Source: Apostichopus japonicus (Eukaryota > Echinodermata > Holothuroidea > Aspidochirotida > Stichopodidae). Taken from it: a stretch of 64,000 bases of DNA. Positions 47,388 through 60,236 of this stretch are shown here, piece by piece. Both the position numbers and the translations under genes were made by a program. Position 1 is the stretch's first letter, and each line of letters starts with the position of its first letter. The stretch spans positions 9,270,001 through 9,334,000 of the forward strand of contig NC_092573.1 of NCBI RefSeq assembly GCF_037975245.1, given 5' to 3'. The notes under the pieces are model-generated. The model worked only from the letters and a program-made list of their open reading frames with translations, ran no database searches and was not told the DNA's origin.

Positions 47388-48640
47388 AAAATCATCTCAA
47401 TCCTGATAGTTGCACCATACAATATTGTGCAGACACCAAAAATCAAAGTGATCCTTTGCCAGACCAAATGGATGCAGAGACTGTCCCTAGTGGATCTGCA
47501 GACACCAAAAATCAAAGTGATCCTTTGCCAGACCAGATGGATGCAGATACTGTCTCTAGTGGATCTGCAGACACCAAAAATCAAAGTGATCCTTTGCCAG
47601 ACCAGATGGATGCAGAGACTGTCTTTAGTGGATCTGCAGACACCAAAAATCAAAGTGATCCTTTGCCAGACCAGATGGATTCAGATACTGTCCCTAGTGG
47701 ATCTGCATGCACCAAAAATCAAAGTGATCCTTTGCCAGACCAAATGGATGCAGAGACTGTCCCTAGTGGATCTGCAGACACCAAAAATCAAAGTGATCCT
47801 TTGCCAGACCAGATGGATGCAGATACTGTCTTTAGTGGATCTGCAGACACCAAAAATCAAAGTGATCCTTTGCCAGACCAGATGGATGCAGAGACTGTCT
47901 TTAGTGGATCTGCAGACACCAAAAATCAAAGTGATCCTTTGCCAGACCAGATGGATGCAGAGACTGTCTTTAGTGGATCTGCAGACACCAAAAATCAAAG
48001 TGATCATTTGCCAGACCAGATGGATTCAGAGACTGTCCCTAGTGGATCTGCATGCACCAAAAATCAAAGTGATCCTTTGCCAGACCAAATGGATGCAGAG
48101 ACTGTCCCTAGTGGATCTGCAGACACCAAAAATCAAAGTGATCCTTTGCCAGACCAGATGGATGCAGAGACTGTCCCTAGTGGATCTGCAGACACCAAAA
48201 ATCAAAGTGATCCTTTGCCAGACCAGATGGATGCAGAGACTGTCTTTAGTGGATCTGCAGACACCAAAAATCAAAGTGATCCTTTGCCAGACCAGATGTA
48301 TGCAGAGACTGTCCCTAGTGGATCTGCAGACACCAAAAATCAAAGTGATCCTTTGCCAGACCAAATGAATGCAGAGACTGTCCCTAGTGGATCTGCAGAC
48401 ACCAAAAATCAAAGTGATCCTTTGCCAGACCAGATGGATGCAGAGACTGTCTTTAGTGGATCTGCAGACACCAAAAATCAAAGTGATCCTTTGCCAGACC
48501 AAATGGATGCAGAGACTGTCCCTAGTGGATCTGCAGACACAAAAAATCTAAGTGATCCTTTGCCAGACCAGATGGATGCAGAGACTGTCCTAAGTGCATT
48601 CTCATTTGTGTCAAGTGGCTTAAAGCATCGGTTCCAGCAG
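47388..48640 (+). CDS. Repeat exon: 17 x 23-aa repeats then start of BRCT (copy 2)
   Basis: Counterpart of 7,361-8,613, with the same 17 units in the same order of variants. A 69-bp repeat array that differs in neither number nor order between copies argues for an extremely recent split or a duplicated assembly. Confidence 0.88.
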
Positions 48641-49485
48641 GTGAGTGGTATTCTGTCCATTGACATGTGTGTTAACTTAAGAAACTTTCTGTTATCAAGA
48701 GCATATGTCAGGACACACTCACACAGCTGATAGCTATTTTTATGAAAAGGGAGATAAATATATCCTTCCTATTGCTGTACAGTTTTTTGTTTATGCGTGT
48801 GTTGGGGAATATTTTGTCAGAGTTTGGGTTATCAACAGCCATTTTTGACAACAACAGGCAGATTTAGGGATCTTTTCAAAACTTGAAGACAAGTGAAAAC
48901 AACATACTGTAAACATTTTTGCTCTCCATACCAAACTTAACTTTGCTAATGCAATATGCATATAGGTTAGGCCTATTCATTCATTGCAGTGTGAGTTGTA
49001 TTATTCGGTGCAGGCTGTCCATTATTGTGCCCTTATCTTTAATCTTAAGGACTTTTTGGTCAAAGACTTGTGATTATCCAGAATACTAATAGCTTTGGTT
49101 GAAATTCAGCTCACGCTGTGACAAAGGGTTTTTAATTGGACTCTTATTAGCTGCTCTAATTCATACTTGTCATTATGGTATGAGTTACTGTACCATTGGT
49201 GCTCTTGTGAACTCCTTCAAGAGGTTATTTGACATTTATGTGAACATTCTCTTTTGTGCATGCATGGATATGAATATTACTGACTTGTAAAGAAAGTTAT
49301 TCACTATCTGTTATTTCTAGTGTTAGAATTTACATGATTGTGCTTCAGACTTTGAAAATTGATCAAAAGTAAGATCCTAAATATACTCTTCAATTAAGAG
49401 CATAAATGTGGTTTATATTCACATTTATAAGTGACAAATTATACTCACTTCATTTTTTTTTAACCTATCAGATTTTGCTATACAG
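48641..49485 (+). other. Intron inside BRCT (copy 2)
   Basis: As 8,614-9,458; nothing recognised. Confidence 0.65.
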
Positions 49486-49573
49486 AATCATATACAGAAG
49501 CTGGCAGACCTCCATGGTTGTAGATATACTGCAATGATAGAGAGTACCACAACCCATGTTATTCTCATTGCTG
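49486..49573 (+). CDS. BRCT domain exon, 88 nt (copy 2)
   Basis: Counterpart of 9,459-9,546 (TTTHV motif). Confidence 0.8.
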
Positions 49574-49972
49574 GTGAGTATTGTTGTAACTCTATTTTAA
49601 TGTCTTCTTATTCTTTTATCAGTTAGTTAACTCGCTTCATGTTATTGGTAACTTCAAAATCTTTTAAGTAATCATTAACCAACAGCACATGTGAATAAAA
49701 TGTCTAAACTCATGGATTTCAGTATTCTTACATATATCTTCATGTTTGAGTTTAATTGCTGGGTGTGATAAGGAGTTCTTTAATACCCTTAGAAGTGTGC
49801 ACTTGTTGACATTGTCAAAATTCTGACCTCAGGCTGACCTTCTTGAATGTCATTCATAAACTTTATTAACTAGTGCAGGTTGTGTACATACATTTTATCA
49901 AGGACTGATTAGGTAATTTCACAAACAATAAAGGAAGCAAAATCACTTTGTGTTTTAAATCTTTTTTTGCAG
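49574..49972 (+). other. Intron inside BRCT (copy 2)
   Basis: As 9,547-9,945. Confidence 0.7.
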
Positions 49973-50047
49973 AAAAGGGGAAATGTCCCAGAACTATGAA
50001 GTATATTACAGGCATTGCTGCTGGATTGTGGATAGTGAGCTACTCAT
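49973..50047 (+). CDS. BRCT domain exon, 75 nt (copy 2)
   Basis: Counterpart of 9,946-10,020, with the phosphate-contact R-T-M-K segment and the split Trp codon. Confidence 0.9.
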
Positions 50048-51153
50048 GTAAGTTTAAATGAATTTGTCTGTCCATGTGACTATATATGTTTATAATATGT
50101 TCTTATCACCTGCACATATGCTTGATCAGTCCTTTTACCTGCAGTGTTGTACAAAGATTCTGTTTCTGATTTAGGACTATGCCCTATATAGTAGGACAAA
50201 AGTCATTCAGTATGTAGATGTTGGTCACTCAGTAAGGCAGTGTCAGGGCAGAAAAGGATAAAGAAGTCAAAACTGTAGAACATCAAAGGGTGACGATAGA
50301 TTAAAGTTCAAGAGTGGCTTTGGCCTTTGGACAAAATGTTAACCAAAATAAGCAACACCCATCAGTTGCTTCAGTGATAGCAGAACTCATATAGAACTAT
50401 CTTTAAAAAACTTTTTCAGTTACAACTTTTAAATATGGAATTGTTTCCAATTATATGTCTCTCTGCTAAGCACTTATAATCATCCTTGTTTGAAACAGGT
50501 CATTTTGTAAATGGAAGTTATATATGGTACAACACAGTAACTTGACATATTGAGAGTGATTAGACAGTTAAATGGAAGTTGCATTGGGCATACAGTTTCA
50601 AAACATTTGTGTGTTATTGGAATTTGAAATATACTGACTATATGTGTAGGTTTCACTCCTTTATGCTTGGAGCATGTGTGGTATGGCAGCAGCTAATGAT
50701 GATATGTTAATGCGTGCAAATTAAGAAACAATTTTGTTCTGTCCACCTGTTTGCATTAGGGGTACTTCTTTGCATGCCACTCATTTGAATGAGTTTTTGA
50801 AATTTTGCTGAGCCATGTTGGTTCCTGAACTTCTTGTATTTTGAACAGGGGAAGTTTAAAGTGATAATGATCATAAATAGACAAATGTCTTTCAGCTCAG
50901 CAAATGTGCATATATTGAGAATGATCTCTTGCTATTACTTCATTGAATATATGTTGAAAGCAGTTGCTAATGGTAGATATTAAGCTTCCAATTTTATTTC
51001 TTTGCTGATGGTAGTTTTGCCAAATTTCTATAATAATTAAGAGGTACAGCACTTGAGATTTTAAGAAGTTCTGAAAATCAGCCATTAAAAATGTAATGTA
51101 CTGTAGATAATGGTTCTTCATGTTTTGTCTATTCTCATCCCTTTGTAATATAG
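50048..51153 (+). other. Intron inside BRCT (copy 2)
   Basis: As 10,021-11,126. Confidence 0.7.
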
Positions 51154-51330
51154 GGGTACAATCTTCCTTCAAAGCTGGCAGGCTTCTTGCAGAAGCAGAC
51201 TTCGAAATCATTGGTGACTCTTTGGGTGTCCATTATGGCCCTATGAGGGCAAGGACCAGAAGAGAAGGAAAGCCTCTCTTATCCAAATACTCCATCTCCC
51301 TGCTTGGGGAATCAAGTAGCGGTCCTGAAG
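51154..51330 (+). CDS. BRCT domain exon, 177 nt (copy 2)
   Basis: Counterpart of 11,127-11,303. The same weak donor (GAAG|gtgatt) and the same read-through frame, ending at TAG 51,438-51,440. Confidence 0.85.
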
Positions 51331-51860
51331 GTGATTTACATGAGAGTTGTTCATTTCTCATTACAAATTCTGTTTTGGGGGAAACCAATTTACTTTTACT
51401 TTTTGTATCATTGGGAAATCATTTTGTTAGTACATTGTAGGGAAAGAGGGCCAATTGTGAAGTTTAAAATGTCTAAGCATGTGAAATCATGTGGTGATTC
51501 ATACTAGTAACATTTATATTTCTATCACATGTCTTTAGACCACTACAAAGGCGTCTGATGCAAATGACCATAATATATTTCTTACAAAAATATGCATATG
51601 GTTTCTGTGGCAAATTGGTTACACTGGATCAGAAACCCTTAAGACAATTACAAAAAGAAAATTCACATGTTTTAAATAGGCAGTTCTGATCCATTAGACC
51701 TCATTTGTGGTGACCCCTGGTCTATCTTTGGGTCTCTGCTTTTCAAAAGTTATGTTATTGATGTACTTATTTCTGAAAATTTCTCATTGGTTATGTTGAA
51801 GATGACACAAATTTATTTTTCACTGACAGTGATCTATGGCAGCAACCATGGTTAACAGAA

Positions 51861-51864
<4 letters not shown>

Positions 51865-51933
<69 letters not shown>
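51865..51933. repeat. (TA)n microsatellite (copy 2)
   Basis: Counterpart of 11,838-11,912, 6 bp shorter. Confidence 0.95.
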
Positions 51934-51940
<7 letters not shown>

Positions 51941-53433
51941 ATAAAATTGTCCTGTGCTTGAGATTGGATACAAATATTTCCTGACTTTTTGAATATTCTC
52001 CTATTCTATAGTCATTGACTCCCATACATAGAGGATTTATGAATGTAATTTTGTCCTGTGTTTGGGGATGGTTAACTAATTTTATGACCTTTGATTTTTT
52101 ATTTCTATTTTCCTATTTTATCATGGAAATAACTTTGAATAGGGGCCTATGATTTAGGATAGCCTTCAATTTTTCTGATGAAGTTTGTTTTGTTAAAGTC
52201 ATTGCCCCCATAGAGGCCCTGTGCCTGTTACATTGTTCTGTTTTTGAGGATAGATTTAAATATTTACTGACCTTTTCTGTTATTACTGTTCTTCAGTGTC
52301 ATCAAGAACATATCAATCAACAAGTGCCTGTGATTTAGGATGGCTTTTAGTCATCTTGCATTGTGAAGTTAACTGTAGTATAATCCTGGACTCTAATATA
52401 GGCCCTATGCCAGATAAAATTGTCCTGTGCTTGAGATTGGGTACAAATATTTCCTTTTTTTAATGTTCTCCTATTCTATAGTCATTCACTCCCATACATA
52501 GAGGATTTATGAATGTAATTTTGTCCTGTGTTTGAGGATGGTTAACTAATTTTATGACCTTTGATTTTTTTATTTCTATTTTCCTATTTTATCATGGAAA
52601 TAACTTTGAATAGGGGCCTATGATTTAGGACTTTAATCTTCCTAATGATTGTTTTTTTGTGTTATAGTCATTGACACCCATACATAGGGGATTTATGCAT
52701 GTAATATCGTCCTGTGTTTGAGGATGGTTAACTAATTTTATGACCTTTGATGTTTTATTTCTATTTTCCTATTTTATCATGGAAATACCTTTGAACCTAG
52801 GCCTATGATTTAGGATAACCTTCAATTTTTCTGATGAATTTGTTTTGTTAAAGTCATTGACAGCTCCCATAGAGGCCCTCTGCCTGTTACATTGTTCTGT
52901 TTTTGAGGATAGATTTAAATATTTCCTGACCTTTTCTGATATAGATGTTCTTCTATGTCATCAAGAACATACCAATTAACAAGTGCCTGTGATTTAGGAT
53001 GGCTTTCAATCATCTTACACGGTGAAGTAAACTGTAGTATAATCCTGGACTCTAATATAGGCCCTATGCCAGATAAAATTGTCCTGTGCTTGAGATTGGA
53101 TACAAATATTTCCTGACTTTTTGAATATTCTCCTATTCTATAGTCATTGACTCCCATACATAGAGGATTTATGCATGTAATTTTGTCCTGTGTTTGGGGA
53201 TGGTTTGCTAATTTTATGACTGTTGATTTTTTATTTCTATTTTCCTATTTTATCATGGAAATACCTTTGAACCTAGGCCTATGATTTAGGATAGCCTTCA
53301 ATTTTTCTGATGAAGTTTGTTTTGTTAAAGTCATTGACTCCCATAGAGGCCCTCTGCCTGTTACATTGTTCTGTTTTTTGAGGATAGCTTTAACTAATTC
53401 CTAACCTTTTCTGATATTATTGTTCTTCTATCA
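51934..53433 (+). repeat. Degenerate long-period tandem repeat region (copy 2)
   Basis: Counterpart of 11,913-13,412. Confidence 0.8.
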
Positions 53434-53884
53434 TAGGCGTAGGGGACAGTATATTTCTTAAGCTCCTATTTAGTTACCATATTTATTATTTTAACACAGT
53501 ACTCAGCTACCTCCAGAAAAACATGCATTGTTCAACGACACGTAGGCGGGATATTGTCCCTGTGTCGGGTAAGACTGCAATTTGTCTCACAGAAAAAATA
53601 AAATATAACAAAGAATATGATAAACCTGTACTTTTAGGCTTGTACGCATCCCCCCCTCCCCCGCCCCCATCTATGAAAAAAATGTGTCTGATATACACTC
53701 ATGTCGGGAATGTCCAGGTATACAGTTGACTAGTTAAAAAATTTGATCGTGCAAAAAGCTAGTAGCCCAGATGAGCTGCGCTTGCGGTGGTGTTACACAG
53801 AAATATTTGGGCATCATGATGCTAAATAAAGAAAATCATGGCATTGTCGGGCATATATTTGAAAAAGATTCTGGCAAGCTATTG

Positions 53885-53977
<93 letters not shown>

Positions 53978-54074
53978 TTACTTAGACTGTCCGGATTTTT
54001 CAGGACTTTTGCCAGAATTTGTCCTCTGTAAATTTGGGGGGGCAGTCTGCCCCCCCCTGCCTTGTATGCCAGTG
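53434..54074. mobile_element. MITE with CATAGGCGTA terminus and internal (TA)n (copy 2)
   Basis: Counterpart of 13,413-14,072; the TA tract is 18 bp shorter and the C-run near the right end one base shorter. Confidence 0.7.
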
Positions 54075-54681
54075 ATCTAGTGCCTGTGATCTAGGATGGC
54101 TTAAATTTCTGTCATCTTGTATCGTGAAGTTTACTGTAGTATTATCCTGGACTCTAATATAGGCCCTATCCCAGATAAATTTCCTTCTATTTTTTAATGT
54201 TCTCCTGTTCTATCAGAACATTTGTACCTTTCAACAAAGGCCTGTGATTTTGGCAGCTTTCATACATTTTGGTGAAGTTTTTGTGTTATAGTCATTGACT
54301 CCCATACGTAGAGGATTTATGCATGTAACTTTATCCTGTGTTTGGGGATGACTTAAGTAATGTTATGACATTTGATTTTTTATTTATGTTCTCCTATTTT
54401 ATCATGGAATCACCAATTAACAAGTGCCTGTGATTTAGGATGGCTTTCAATCATCTTGCATGGTGAAGTTTACTGTAGTATTATCCTGGACTCTTATATA
54501 GGCCCTATGTTAGATACAATTGTCCTGTGTTTAGGATGGATCTAAATATTTCCTGACTGTTTTAATGTTCTAGCTATTCTATCAAACACAGTTGTACCTT
54601 TCAATAGGGGCCTGTGATTTTGGATAGCTTTCAATCTTCATGATGAAATGTCTTGTGTTAAAGTCATTGACTTTTGTAAAG
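54075..54681 (+). repeat. Degenerate long-period repeats, continuation (copy 2)
   Basis: Counterpart of 14,073-14,679. Confidence 0.7.
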
Positions 54682-54689
54682 GCCCTATC

Positions 54690-55943
54690 CAGGGGCGGCG
54701 ATCTGTTTCAAATATTGGGGGGGACATTTGCTTGGATGCAGGCGAATTACTATCAAAGCGGAGCGCCACCATTGGTTGGCGCGCAGCGTACAAGAAAATT
54801 TTTGGTTTTGATAGCCCCCCAGATCACTGGAAATGGCACTTCTCGGGCTTGAAAATGACCAACCAGATGTCCACTTTTGCCTGAGAACCAAGTTTTACCT
54901 AATAGATTTTTTTCTTCATTCATCATACCTTTTTTTCAAGATTGTCACCAGTCACACATCATGTTCGACCTCATTGCATCTCCTGTGGATCATTGCTTTT
55001 GTAGGTAATTCTACGTAACGCCCCTTAATACCCGTCAGCCCCACTTTTCAAGGTTTTAAGCCCATTATTTGTTCAGAATTTGAATAATAAATTCACTTCA
55101 AAACATACCCATAATGTTGCACAAAATTTAATCTATGGACAACCAATATAGAAAATCCCCCTCAACCCCTAACAGACCGGTCAGAATTGCACGAGTAGAG
55201 GGAAGTATGATGAAGAATGTTGTTCAAAGAATTTTCGAAAATTCAGACACAGTTAATTTATCGGTGTAAAAATATTGAAACCTCTTATAACGGCTACTAT
55301 AAAACTTCGATATCATAGAAAATACCAAAAAAATATGCTCGAGGGGGAGGGCGGTCTCCACCCTTCACCCCCCCCCCCCTCCCTTGGCTAAGCACCTGCG
55401 GTTAGAAATCTTGTAGGAAACAGGCCAAATGGAAACCCAGTGAACCCATATCGATGTGGATCATATGTGTGATTGTACGTACTTACACTCATGCACAAGA
55501 TTCCAACCAAATTTCATTACGGATGCGGTCCGTCTAGCTATTCATTTCGAAAAAAAGTAAAAACTACTTTCGGTCATATATAGTAACAAATTGTGACACG
55601 GTTAAACAGGCGCCTTGTGAGGAATTTGCCAAGGGAGGGGCAAAGCTTGTACCCAGACTATCTAAGCGTAGCGCCACCATAAGTTGGCGCGAAGCGCAAA
55701 AGAAAATTTTGGCCGAAAATGCCTCCCAGATTGCTGGAAATGGCACTTCCCAGGCCTTTTAAGTTGCATCTAAGCATTTTCTATTTTGAAATTACTAGCG
55801 ATATCATAAAAAAAATACAAAACATATGCTTAAAAAAAACTATGCCACCAAATATTGGGGGGGATATTAGATACTATATCCCCCCCAACAAAAATATTGG
55901 GGGGGACATGTCCCCCCCGTCCCCCCCATGATCGCCGCCCATG
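54690..55943. mobile_element. Non-autonomous hAT-type element (copy 2)
   Basis: Counterpart of 14,688-15,940, again flanked by GCCCTATC (54,682-54,689 and 55,944-55,951). It carries one extra C in the run near 55,370 and C at 55,382. The shared insertion shows that it predates the duplication. Confidence 0.88.
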
Positions 55944-55951
55944 GCCCTATC

Positions 55952-57882
55952 GCTATTAACATGTTTCATGGATTTCCATATTTCTTGACATTTTCTCCAT
56001 TTATGTTCTTCTAACTCTTTCATCAAGAGCATACCTTTCAACAAGGGCTTATGGTTAAAGTTGTCATTCAATCATTCTGTTGAAATCACCTGTAAAATCG
56101 TCATTGACTCCCATATTGGCTATATGCCTGTTACATTGTCCTGCATTTGAGAATGGATTACCATACTTTTTTTTACAACAACCTAGTTTAACAAGAATTC
56201 ACTTTTGATTAAAGTATTTTGGGTATGGTTGCTTTCTATCTTCCTGGTGAAGTTTGCTGTAGTACTATCACAGACATTAATATAGGCATATGCCTGTTAC
56301 ATTGTCCTTTTTGTTGTTTATATACGTAAGTTATGCCTAATGAAGTTATCTTTAGTTAATGGCCATGGTCTCCTACTATATTAAATATAGTCCAAATGGT
56401 TATATGAGCTTAAGTATAGATTCAAATTGTCCTGCTGGAGTTTATAGTTCAGCCATGCATTAAATATTTATATTATACCCAACTTTATCAAGTATGCATG
56501 GACATGTGTGTGAGGATGGATATCTGTATTACCTTAATTTTTAGCAATGTCCTCCGACTTTATCAGGGATATACCTTTTAATAGCCCTGGGCTAGAGTAT
56601 TTGTAATGGCATTACCTTCAGGCAAACAGGAACAATGAACCATATGGCCTCTATTCTTCAAGTATATATTCCATTTAAAATATAAATGGTTTTTATGTGA
56701 GGATTTAGCCCATTATGTTGCAAAAGAAGATGTTGTAAGTCCTTATATGTTTGAGAGTAAATCTTACAACATTTTCTTCTGCATGTATGAAAGTAGCGTC
56801 AACTGACATATTGGTAAAACAAAACAAATCAGCCCTCAAAAGAGTAAAATAAAGTGATATGAATTCATGTGCTCATGCTGCAGACAAGATGTAGTACTCG
56901 CCCCTAATTATTTTCTTACATGGTCTGAGGGTTAACATAAAAAAGCAGTAGAGGCAATTGTGGCGTGGCTATTATTATTATGTCGTTGCGAGAGTGATGA
57001 CGCACTCTGTACGGACCAGGTGTACTGTGTTCCTGCCAGAATTTAGTAAAAGGTATACAGTGTGTTCCTGCCTACTTTTCCGTATTTAAAGTAGTGGTAA
57101 TGAGTGTTCCCTCATGTGTCCACAGGGTAACTTGATGTTCCGAAAAATGTGTTATAGCCCAGGGTAACTTTGTGTTCTCACACGTTTCGCTGCCAACTGC
57201 AGAACCAGGAGTTATTTAAACAATGGTAGCATAAGTTATTGTATACTTATTGTCATAACATTTACTTCATAATCCAATTGATTTAATACCATCTTTCTTG
57301 TTGAAAGAGTTGCTTAATTTATTTTAAGTGGACTCTGATGAAATTCTCGCACATATAGGAATGAGGGAATATTAAGTTAACATACTGTATGAATGTAACA
57401 CTATGTCAGTCGGATATGTTATAATAGCAAAATTTGTGTACACGCTAATATATCAGAACATTCTAACATTTTCTTAACTCTATTATTCCTCTTGCAGGGT
57501 TTTGCTTTATTTTATAAATAAATTAGAAAATCTACCACCGAGCCTTGTTGTCGTCATTTCCTGCCTTACATGACCTGTGTTTGAGAGTGGATTCTCATTA
57601 CTGTTGAAGTTATTGTTTCCTAATGCATAATTGTTAAGCATGAACATCACACCCGGCATAAAAAAATGATCTAAGCCCTGGCTGCATTATTTAAATCTTG
57701 CTTGCATTAAAAAAAAAATCTGAGAAATACTTTATTTGACTGAACTTATCATGTGTCAGGGTTCTCGCCAGTTTTTTAGTCAAACCGGGTGGGCCCAAGT
57801 GCCAACGATTAAATTGTATGTTGTAGGTACCTGGTGTGGTGTCAAGTGACCCGCGTTATTGGAGGGTCCAGGGAAAGAAGCC
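55952..57882 (+). other. Repeat-derived intron or intergenic DNA (copy 2)
   Basis: Counterpart of 15,949-17,879; no exon recognised. Confidence 0.6.
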
Positions 57883-57900
57883 CCCTGAAATTTAAGCGCA

Positions 57901-58593
57901 TTTTTTTCAGACTAGCCATTTCCTTCATTTATTTACATGTTTTGTATTATTTTAATAAGTCAAACAGCAAGTTTTGCCCTAACCTGGATATATGCATGCA
58001 CATTATTTGAGTTATTTTTGATGTCTTGGGTTTATTGGTACATGCACACTATGTCCTGACATTGCATGTGGTGCCTAATCATGTCCTGTGTTTTGGGGGA
58101 TTGTGTCATTTTTTTTCAGACTAGCCATTTCCTTCATTTATTTACATGTTTTGTAGTATTTTAGTAAGTCAAACAGCAAGTTTTGCCCTAACCTGGGTAA
58201 ATGCATGCACATTATTTGAGTTATTTTTGATGTCTTGGGTTTATTGGTACATGCACACTATGTCCTGACATTGCATGTGGTGCCTAATCATGTCCTGTGT
58301 TTTGGGGGATTGTGTCATTTTTTTTCAGACTAGCCATTTCCTTCATTTATTTACATGTTTTGCAGTATTTTAATAAGTCAAACAGCAAGTTTTGCCCTAA
58401 CCTGGGTAAATGCATGCACATTATTTGAGTTATTTTTGATGTCTTGGGTTTATTGGTACGTTCACTCTATGTCCTGGCATTGCACGTGGTGCCTAATCAT
58501 GTCCTGTGTTTTGGGGGATTGTGCATTTACAAACTAGCCATTTCTTTCATTTCTTTACATCTTTTATAGTATTTTATTTAGCTCAAAGGGTTA
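57901..58593 (+). repeat. 208-bp tandem repeat (copy 2)
   Basis: Counterpart of 17,898-18,590, with the same number of units. Confidence 0.93.
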
Positions 58594-58724
58594 TTTTGCC
58601 CTTAAATGGTAAATAGTATATTTTACAGACATGTCCCCACCCTACACACAAGTTTCCTACAGGTCCCGGGTTATGTGGAGAAAATGGGATGAAAAAGCAT
58701 GTCCCGACTTTACTCATTGGGTGC

Positions 58725-58862
58725 GTATGTGTGTATGTATGTATGTATGTATGTATGTATGTATGTATGTATGTATGTATGTATGTATGTATGTATGTAT
58801 GTATGTGTGTGTGTATGTATGTATGTATGTATGTATGTATGTATGTATGTATGTATGTATGT
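58725..58862. repeat. (TATG)n microsatellite, right edge of duplication copy 2
   Basis: About 135 bp, shorter and purer than in copy 1. On the minus strand it is also the (CATA)n tail of the adjoining SINE. Confidence 0.95.
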
Positions 58863-59090
58863 ATTTTAGATCCGCCTCCAAGCAGGAACTCGCGAAGACG
58901 CCTCATTGGCTTATCAAAGCCGCAAGCTGACCGACGTCAGTCTCTTAGATTCATATTTAACGTCCATGGTAATGAATTGTCAATTTTCAACAACTCTGTA
59001 ACTAGACGAAGTACATTAATCTTGGAGTTACTCGAATTGGGGACCTTATGATTGGAAGGCAGCGGCGTTAACGACTGAGCTAACACTGCG
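58863..59090 (-). mobile_element. tRNA-derived SINE, minus strand
   Basis: Read on the minus strand from 59,090, it opens with a tRNA-like head: GTTAGCTCAGTCGTTAACGC matches an A box/D arm, a CCTT/AAGG stem resembles an anticodon arm, and AATTCGAGTAAC stands where the B box GGTTCGANNCC is expected. A ~150-bp body follows, ending CTTGGAGGCGGATCTAAAA and a (TACA)n tail at the microsatellite. The head (59,022-59,090) has degraded stems, so it is a SINE and not a working tRNA gene. Confidence 0.72.
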
Positions 59091-59111
59091 TATTCAGTTA
59101 GTTTTAGCGAA

Positions 59112-59660
59112 CTTTTCATATCATTTCGTCCAGCCGATACTCATAGCTGGTACCTCAACTACTGTTCATGTCCTACAACAGTGCCTCAGTAATGACTACT
59201 TTGTGTTCATCAAACGGTAAAATATGTTACATGTGGCAGTGTAACAACTGCAAAGCTGTTAAACTTGTTCCCATGAAAGAACTGAGCGACTGGACATGGA
59301 GTCTATGAAGATGATAATGCCTACGAGAAGAAGTAAAGGAGAGTACGGTACCGCTTGATTCCAGTTCACACCTCTCTTTAAATTACGCCATTTCGTCATG
59401 CCGAGAACGCAGAAAGACCGTGTTTGGTTATATCCATGGGCTTATACTTATAGCATAAAACGACTAGATACGATTTCATTTTAGAATCGCGTATTCATGA
59501 ACTCGCTCTAAATGGTTGGTACAACAACTACTGTTCATGTCCCACACACGTGCAGTAATTACTACTTTGTGTTTGTAGCATGGTAACATGTGTTACAGGA
59601 CATGAACAGTAGAGACTGTGCCATCTATGAGTATCGGGTGTTTCGTCTCATTTCATTAGT
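59112..59660. mobile_element. MITE-like element with ~60-bp imperfect inverted ends
   Basis: TACTGTTCATGTCCT (about 59,159) has its exact complement AGGACATGAACAGTA (about 59,597). The similarity extends to about 60 bp on each side, including CCGATACTCATAG. A direct repeat of the left arm (AACTACTGTTCATGTCC...ACTACTTTGTGTT) lies at about 59,525-59,570. No target duplication was defined. Confidence 0.6.
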
Positions 59661-59932
59661 CAGACGTGTACAAGATTCTAGGCACGTGTTGTATGAATGG
59701 CGTTCAAAAAAAGACAAGGTTTATTTTAACCACTCATCACGTATATGCACGATCGCGGATGCGATGAACGTGCGCTTGTTTTGGCTTCGTTTTGGTTAGA
59801 GTAACAATGAACTGAGAGCTCCTAAGAACATGCGCAAACAGTTTAGCAGTCTTATGAGAAACTACGGTGCGTAAATATGTCTATTACGTCTATAGTCTAT
59901 GTTTTATATAGGCCTATCATTTGCATTCTTAA

Positions 59933-60110
59933 CAGGCGCGGCGGAACGGGAAAATTATTGGGGCGGGGGGGGGGGCTAATGTGTGGAGACAATCTAAGCG
60001 CAGCGCCACCATCGGTTTGAGCGGAGCGTACAAGAAAATTTGGGGATTTTGAAACCCCCAGATGGCCGGAAACGGCACTTCCCGGGTGTTTTATGCTGCG
60101 AATACCCTAG
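59933..60110. repeat. Fragment related to the hAT-type element at 14.7 kb
   Basis: Begins CAGGCGCGGCGGAACGG, then a G-run, then a segment with GCGCAGCGCCACCATCGGTT, GGAGCGTACAAGAAAATTT and CGGCACTTCCCGGG. This segment matches both internal direct repeats of the 14,688-15,940 element. Confidence 0.7.
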
Positions 60111-60236
60111 CCCTAAAATATGGGTCTCAAGCCTGCAATTTCTCAGATTGCACGTAAAAATCTGTAAAAACATTGTAATTTGTATATTTGATGGTGTAAG
60201 TTAAGAGAGTAGCGACGTTTTTGAGTGTAGTAAGGG

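Larger units (their letters stand above)
40028..58862. repeat. Copy 2 of ~18.9-kb near-identical segmental duplication
   Basis: Counterpart of 1-18,955. Position 40,028 is simply where the comparison starts, because copy 1 is cut by the window edge; the duplication may extend further left and include the SET exons. It ends within (TATG)n at about 58,862, where a SINE begins. Confidence 0.97.

Noticed and set aside
59022-59090. Functional tRNA gene on the minus strand
   Set aside because: A-box and B-box resemblance is clear but the acceptor stem does not pair and the T arm is degraded; it is followed by a SINE body and tail.
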